A program made the translations under genes and the position numbers. Positions 59,264-64,000 of a DNA stretch of 64,000 nt are shown one piece after another (positions within the stretch are counted from its first letter, which is position 1; each line of letters starts with the position of its first letter). This DNA comes from Paraprevotella clara YIT 11840. GTDB taxonomy: Bacteria > Bacteroidota > Bacteroidia > Bacteroidales > Bacteroidaceae. The stretch covers positions 32,239-96,238 of the forward strand of contig NZ_JH376577.1 of assembly GCF_000233955.1 (NCBI RefSeq), written 5' to 3'. The notes beneath the pieces were generated by a model. It searched no databases and had not been told where the DNA came from. It worked only from the letters and a program-made list of their open reading frames with translations.

Positions 59264-60459
59264 ATGAATATTACAGCTAACATCGTGTGTTACAAGTCAA
59301 AAACTCTCTCCAACGGGGAACATCCTCTAATGATTCGTGTCTGCAAGGACGGAAAGAAGAAGTACAAAAGTTTAGGCGTTTCCGTCAATCCCAAGTTTTG
59401 GAACTTTGAAAAGAACACTTTAAAGCCTAACAGCCCTAATTATGAATATCTTAGCAGAATCATTGCGGATAAAGCAAGCGAACTTTCAGAAGAAATAGTT
59501 AAACTGAAATCTGAACGTAAAGACTTTACAGCAAGCACTTTACTTGAAGAAAACAGCCAGCGAGTTAAACCAAGAACGGTAAATGACCTGTTCTGTGAGC
59601 AGATAAAACGCTTGCAAGACGAGGGCAGACGTGGCTATATGCTTTCAGTCAAGCAGGTTTATAACTCCCTTTTAATGTTCAACAAGCACCTTGACATTTA
59701 TTTCACTGACATAGATACATCATTTTTAAGAAAATACGAAACGTGGCTTCGCAAACAAGAACTTGCAGAGAATACCATAGGAATACGATTCAGGACATTA
59801 CGAGCCATTTATAATTTGGCTATCGAGCAGAATCTGGTAAAAGCTGAAAGCTATCCTTTCAAGAAATACAAAGTGTCGCACTTACAGGAAGAAAGGGTGA
59901 AACGCTCTCTTTCCAAAGAGGACATAGAACGGATTTTAACTTATAAGTCCACCAACAATTATATGCGTTTCCCAATAGACATTTTCGCCTTTACCTATTA
60001 TTGCGGTGGCATCAACTTCATAGACATAGCCCACCTCACGCAAGCAAACATCATAGAGGGCAGACTAATTTACAAGCGGCATAAAACAGGCAAGCTGATA
60101 AAAATACCACTTTGCCAACAAGCACTTGAACTTATAAAGAAGTACCACTGCCAAGAAAGTCCGTATCTGTTTCCTATCCTCTCCGGCTTCCACGAAACGG
60201 AAATACAGAAAGCCAACAGAATACACAAGGTTATCACCAAAGTAAACAAAAGATTGAAAGAAATCGGAGAAGAACTAAATCTGCCTATCACACTCACAAC
60301 ATACGTTGCAAGGCACAGCTAAGCTACCGTAATGAAGAAAACAGGAGTTTCAACGGCTGTAATCCGTGAAATCATGGGACATAGTTCTGAACGTGTTACG
60401 CAAATCTACTGAGACAGCTTTGACAATGAACAGATAAATAGTGCAATGAAAAACTTGCT
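59264..60459 (+). pseudogene. Decayed tyrosine integrase
   Basis: Start at ATG 59264 (MNITANIVCYKSKTLSNGE). The frame encodes a Bacteroidales phage-type integrase: arm/SAM-like N-terminus, YYCGGINFIDIAHL in the catalytic domain, and VARHS where the HxxR box lies. An in-frame TAA (60320-60322) follows directly, then the frame continues as ATVMKKTGVSTAV and IMGHSSERVTQIY before a TGA (60410-60412) and DSFDNEQINSAMKNLL. Both stops are in the catalytic part, so the enzyme is dead unless they are read through. The IS21 element begins right after the frame's normal end. Confidence 0.85.
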
Positions 60460-60565
60460 GGAAAAGCCACTTTACTTTGCCCCCTTTGGTCGCGATATGA
60501 TTGCCCCTTTTGGCTCCAATAATATTAACCATTTAATAGTAAGTATTGTTAGCGTTTTTTTTGTG

Positions 60566-60573
60566 TAGATTTG
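60566..60573 (+). promoter_or_regulatory. Possible istA -7 box
   Basis: TAGATTTG lies 47 bp before the istA ATG and fits TAnnTTTG. Confidence 0.4.
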
Positions 60574-60619
60574 AGTACCCTAGTCCTGGTGTAACGGGGT
60601 AATAATAAAAGCTATACAA

Positions 60620-62186
60620 ATGAATAAAAGAATCAAAAGCATTTTAAGATGTTATGCAGCCGGGATGGGAATCAAGGAAACGGCATCCACGTTTCATACT
60701 TCCCGTAACACAGTCCGCAAGTATGTCCGCCTGTTTCTTTCAAGCGGAAAAAGTATTGAGCAGTTTCTTTCCCTCTCCAATGAGCAGTTGCATGAAATGT
60801 TCAGCTGTACGGAATCCCGGCATCGGGACTCCTCTTCCAGACAGATTGAGCTGAAGGCCTTGCTCCCCGGATATGTGTCCCGCCTGACACAAAAAGGAAC
60901 GAGTGTCAGAAAATTGTTTAAGGAGTACCATGCTGAATATCCTGAAGATTATCAGCTGCCTTCTTTCAAACGGGCAGTCCGCCAGTATAAGTTTCACATC
61001 AAGGTTGTCGGTCATGTCGAACACTATGCCGCAGACCAGATGTATATTGATTTTGCCGGTGACAGGCGTGAAGTCGTTGATGAGATGACAGGCGAGACGA
61101 AGAAAGCCGAGGTGTTTGTCGCCATCCTGCCGTTTAGTCATTATACCTACTGCGAGGCCGTATGGTCCCAGCACAAGGAAGACCTGATAAAGGGCTGTGA
61201 AAATGCCATGCACTATTTTGAAGGCGTTCCAGCGGCCATTGTCCCCGACAACCTGAAAGCGGCAGTTACACGAAGCGACCGTAACGAACCTGTCATCAAT
61301 GATGATTTCGCCGCTTTTGCCGAACATTACGGCTGTGCGGTCTATCCCGCCATGCCATCCCAAGGACAAGGCCCTGGTGGAAAATGCCGTGAAACTTCTC
61401 TATCGTTCCGTTTACCTGGACATAGAGGGGATGACGTTCGCCAGTCTGGACGAACTCAATACCGCCATCCATATTTCCCTGCTCGATTTCAATGAAAAGG
61501 CAATGGCCGGTCGGGAGATGTCCCATAAGGAAATGTTCCTGCACAGCGAGAAAGACTATCTTCGCCCGCTTCCCCGGAATCGTTACGTGATGAAAGAGAG
61601 AAAGCTCATGACCGTGGGCAGAAATTCTTACGTCTCGTTGTTCAGACACCATTACAGTGTTCCAAAGGAATATGTAGGAAGGCGTGTGACAATTCTCTAT
61701 GATGCCGATACGGTGGAAATCTACTGTGGTATGAACCTGGTTGCCACACACGATCGCTGTGACATCCCCTATACTTATTCATGGAAGAAAGAACACAACC
61801 TTCCGGGGCACTATGGCCCTTATGACAAGGATTTGGAGGAACTGTTCCGGTGTGCTTCGGAAATAGACAATATCGTATTGAATTATCTTCGGGAAGTGGA
61901 ACATGTCATGCAATATCCTCCAAAGGCATTCAGATCCTGCAGAGGCATACTGGCACTGGAGAAGAAATATGGCCGTGACCGTCTGGTTGCGGCCTGCGCG
62001 TGCGCAGACCAGAAGTTGCAATACGGGTACCAAGCCTTGCGCGAGGTGCTTGAATTGGGAGAGGATGCGGATTTCCTTCCCGATGAAGACGGGAAGGTGC
62101 AGCCTCCAGCGACTTCCCCGGCTCCACTGTCCCACAAAAACATACGCGGACGTGAATATTACAGAAAAGACAAACAAGAACAATAA
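60620..62186 (+). pseudogene. istA: IS21 transposase istA, frameshifted
   Basis: The N-terminal frame has an HTH (GMGIKETASTFHTSRNTVRKYV, about 16-37) and the start of the DDE core (DQMYIDFAGDRREVV; VPDNLKAAVTR). After EHYGCAVYPA (about 61350) the frame breaks and the rest (HPKDKALVENAVKLLYRSVY ... YYRKDKQEQ) continues in another frame. One extra or two missing bases near 61355 explain it. The catalytic core is thus split. Confidence 0.85.
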
Positions 62187-62196
62187 GGTTTAGATT

Positions 62197-63003
62197 ATGG
62201 AAACAAATAATAAGACAGCTCCCGTTACGGGACAACAAGATCAGAATACCATATCATTGGATTTGATGAACCGCATGAAATTACACGGAATGGCAGAAGC
62301 CTTCAAGGAAAGTCTCGCCGGCACCACTCCGCAGTCCATGACCGCAGATACTTTCCTTTCCATGCTTCTTGCACGCGAATGGGATTATCGCGCCTAGGCT
62401 ACCATTGCACGGCTGACCAAGAATGCGGCATTCCGCTACAAGGCCTATATTGAACAGATTGACTATGCCACAAACCGGGGATTGGAGCGCAATCAGATGG
62501 AACGACTCGCCACCCTTGATTTTGTGCATAAAAGACAGAACCTTTTTATCACCGGTTCTTCAGGCACGGGGAAAAGCTATCTGGCTTGCGCCCTTGGCCA
62601 CGAGGCATGTAAAAGAGGATTCCGAACTTTCTATGCCAATGCTCCAAAACTGCCTGGCGCACTGAAAGTGGCCAAAGTCAAAGGCACACTTGAAACAGAA
62701 CTCAAGAAGATCGAGCGCTGTCAGTTGCTCATTCTTGATGACTTGTTCCTTGTACCTCTTGATGTCAAAGAACGTCCTATACTGCTAGAAATCATTGAAG
62801 ACAGGCATGAACGAAAATCCATCATCATAACTTCGCAGTATTCATCGTTCAATTGGTATGATATGGTAGGTGACCCGACAATAGCAGATGCCATCCTTGA
62901 CCGCATCATTCACACAGCTCATACCATAGAATTATACGGTGAAAGCATGCGTAAGTTAGGGCTAAGAAAAACTGAAAAACTTAAAAGGGTAAAATTAAAT
63001 TGA
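62197..63003 (+). pseudogene. istB: IS21 helper ATPase istB with internal stop
   Basis: The frame starts METNNKTAPVTGQ and meets an in-frame TAG (62395-62397) after AREWDYRA. It goes on with ATIARLTKNAAFRYKAYI and the AAA+ core: Walker A GSSGTGKSYLA near residue 121 and Walker B LLILDDLFLVPLD near 178. A single base change (for example CAG to TAG) accounts for the stop. The downstream ATPase part could be made from an internal start at 62482. Confidence 0.88.
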
Positions 63004-63097
63004 CCCCCATCACCAGGACTTTAAAGGGGCAATCATATCGCGGCCAAGGGTGGTAAATCCTATTTGCCCAAAGGGGGAAAAGTAAAGCGGCTTTTCC

Positions 63098-63503
63098 AAA
63101 TGGCACTGAAACAATTACATATCATTATCGTAACGGCATTTTGCATGGTAGCTTTAGTTATCAACGTAAACTTAATACAAAGTCAACATTCAATACAGCA
63201 AATACCAAATTGAACCAAACATATAATTTTCAGATATACAAAGGTTTCTTGACAGGCAACTTTAAGTTTGAATACAATGATATTACATATACAGGTAAAG
63301 CAACCAATGGAATCCTTGATTACTGCGATCACGAAACTATTACTGGATTTCATGGAAAGCTAAAAAGCAATTCATCATCAAAGACAGTATCAGTAGCAGA
63401 AATCAATAATGGTAACAGAACATTTGCATTTGATGGTAGTATTGAATTACAGACTGTTATAGTAAGCATGCCATTATTTAGATTCTCATTGATTGGCAAA
63501 TAA
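63098..63503 (+). pseudogene. 3' fragment of a MORN-like gene cut by the IS
   Basis: The frame is open from the IS end and reads PNGTETITYHYRNGILHGSF before the TTG at 63141, continuing for 120 residues to a TAA. The YHYRNGILHGSF pattern is like MORN-type repeats, which suggests the missing 5' part held more of them. No own start or promoter is seen. It is probably the surviving tail of a gene disrupted by the IS21 insertion or a linked deletion. Confidence 0.6.
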
Positions 63504-63522
63504 TTTAGAGTTCAATATAACG

Positions 63523-63566
63523 CAAAAACAGCTCAACATTGTTAATTCAGTGTTGAGCTGTTTTTG
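63523..63566 (+). terminator. Terminator after the MORN-like fragment
   Basis: A perfect 16-bp stem (63523-63538/63551-63566) with a 12-nt loop has A- and T-rich ends. It fits an intrinsic terminator in either direction. Confidence 0.9.
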
Positions 63567-63684
63567 TTTGATTATAAACTTAGTATATTTGCAAATAAAT
63601 AGGAAACAGTTGGTGTATATAAATCCCCGCTGAAGTTACCACGATTGAATTTCTCTAATAATAGAGACAATAACAATTTATAAA

Positions 63685-63831
63685 ATGGGTAATTATTTCA
63701 GTTGGATTTATTGCGAAAAAAGTAACAATAGATTCGTGCTTGTACGCTCTCATTATCGGGTCAAAAACGGTAAATTAGAACTTGTACATGCATATTACCG
63801 AGCTAAATGGGGAACCAGAAAGCTCTATTAA
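63685..63831 (+). CDS. Hypothetical 48-aa protein
   Basis: ATG 63685 opens a 48-codon frame rich in Y, K and R (VLVRSHYRVKNGKLELVHAYYRAKWG). No family is recognised. It may be a small protein of the accessory island. Base composition is AT-rich, unlike the chromosome genes. Confidence 0.4.
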   Translation: MGNYFSWIYCEKSNNRFVLVRSHYRVKNGKLELVHAYYRAKWGTRKLY

Positions 63832-64000
63832 AATGATTGTTCTTTGATACTGTTTCCTATTTTATTTGAATTATAATATAATATCAGTTAGTATATTAAA
63901 GTATATAGTTGGGGAAAATGCCGGACATGTCCGACGGCCCCCTTACGGCATGTACGGGAAGGCTAATATGTCCGGCTTTCTGGGCGCTTCAGCCCGCATA
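63832..64000. other. AT-rich to GC-rich switch with palindromes at the right edge
   Basis: After an AT-rich stretch the last 80 bases are GC-rich, with the palindrome CGGACATGTCCG (63922-63933), an inverted copy GCCGGACA/TGTCCGGC (63920-63927/63969-63976) and GGGC/GCCC near the end. It may be the edge of another mobile element. No gene is seen. Confidence 0.4.

Larger units (their letters stand above)
60460..63097 (+). mobile_element. IS21-family insertion sequence (degenerate)
   Basis: About 2.6 kb with istA and istB. The outer ends match as inverted repeats: GGAAAAGCCACTTTACTTT at 60460 and its inverse at the right end (63079-63097, two mismatches), then an inner perfect 20-bp copy (60491-60510 and 63023-63042, core CGATATGATTGCCCC). 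Layered repeats at both ends are typical of IS21. Both genes are broken. Exact termini and target duplication are not certain. Confidence 0.75.

Noticed and set aside
59264..63003. Alternative genetic code or read-through as reason for the stops
   Set aside because: Three different stop codons (TAA, TGA, TAG) and a frameshift occur only in mobile genes, so decay is simpler.

Overview
The window looks like a gut Bacteroidales chromosome (Bacteroides, Phocaeicola or Parabacteroides type). The evidence is the repeated TAnnTTTG -7 promoter boxes, an argF' N-succinylornithine carbamoyltransferase inside an arginine/proline cluster, CTnDOT-style rteA/rteB/rteC regulators, and fimbrillin-type pilus genes. 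All identifications come from reading the sequence and from remembered family features; no database search was run.

Region 1 (1 to about 37.4-37.7 kb) is the int-side part of a CTnDOT-family integrative conjugative element (ICE). From left to right it holds the start of the transfer operon (traD partial, two DUF3408 genes, the ParA-like traA), a non-coding stretch that probably contains oriT, and mobA-mobB-mobC (accessory protein, relaxase, coupling protein). Next come a Schlafen/AlbA-type ATP-binding protein, rteC, a RibD-like reductase behind a structured leader, and rteB/rteA. A cargo region follows: a small low-GC operon with two DUF2589 proteins and a possible CNF-like Cys/His protein, then a five-gene fimbrial operon with its membrane AraC regulator. 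The element ends with a 1926-aa methylase/helicase, DUF1896, topoisomerase III (exc-like), DUF3945, four small helix-turn-helix genes, a RhuM-like gene and the tyrosine integrase. There is no tetQ next to rteA/rteB. The operon position that tetQ holds in CTnDOT is taken here by the DUF2589 operon.

Region 2 (about 37.7-58.9 kb) is ordinary chromosome. It has a PASTA protein, rluD-like synthase, ddl, an acyltransferase and a lipoprotein on the + strand. An arginine/proline cluster lies on the - strand: argR, GNAT, argG, pspC-like, argC, argD, proC, proB, proA, argF'. Then come a stand-alone TrpB2, a long KamA-like radical SAM protein, ung and a TonB-dependent receptor.

Region 3 (58.9-64 kb) holds divergent tRNA-Pro(CGG) and tRNA-Phe(GAA), followed by a decayed island. 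The island has a tyrosine integrase with two internal stops, an IS21-family element with a frameshifted istA and a stop in istB, a gene fragment with MORN-like sequence cut by the IS, and a 48-aa ORF.

The most interesting signals are these: (i) the low-GC operon at 13.87-15.98 kb with two DUF2589 proteins, a Cys88/His103 protein, a 47-aa peptide with a perfect Shine-Dalgarno, and a membrane stub like a histidine-kinase N-terminus; (ii) the nested structured RNA at 9.95-10.14 kb ahead of the RibD-like gene; (iii) the rteC promoter, with a GG-N10-GC sigma-54-like core and three 17-bp palindromes upstream that suit the GAFTGA-bearing RteB; (iv) six 19-bp direct repeats upstream of the fimbrial operon; (v) a five-copy 11-bp tandem repeat inside the AlbA-type gene that could switch its reading frame.
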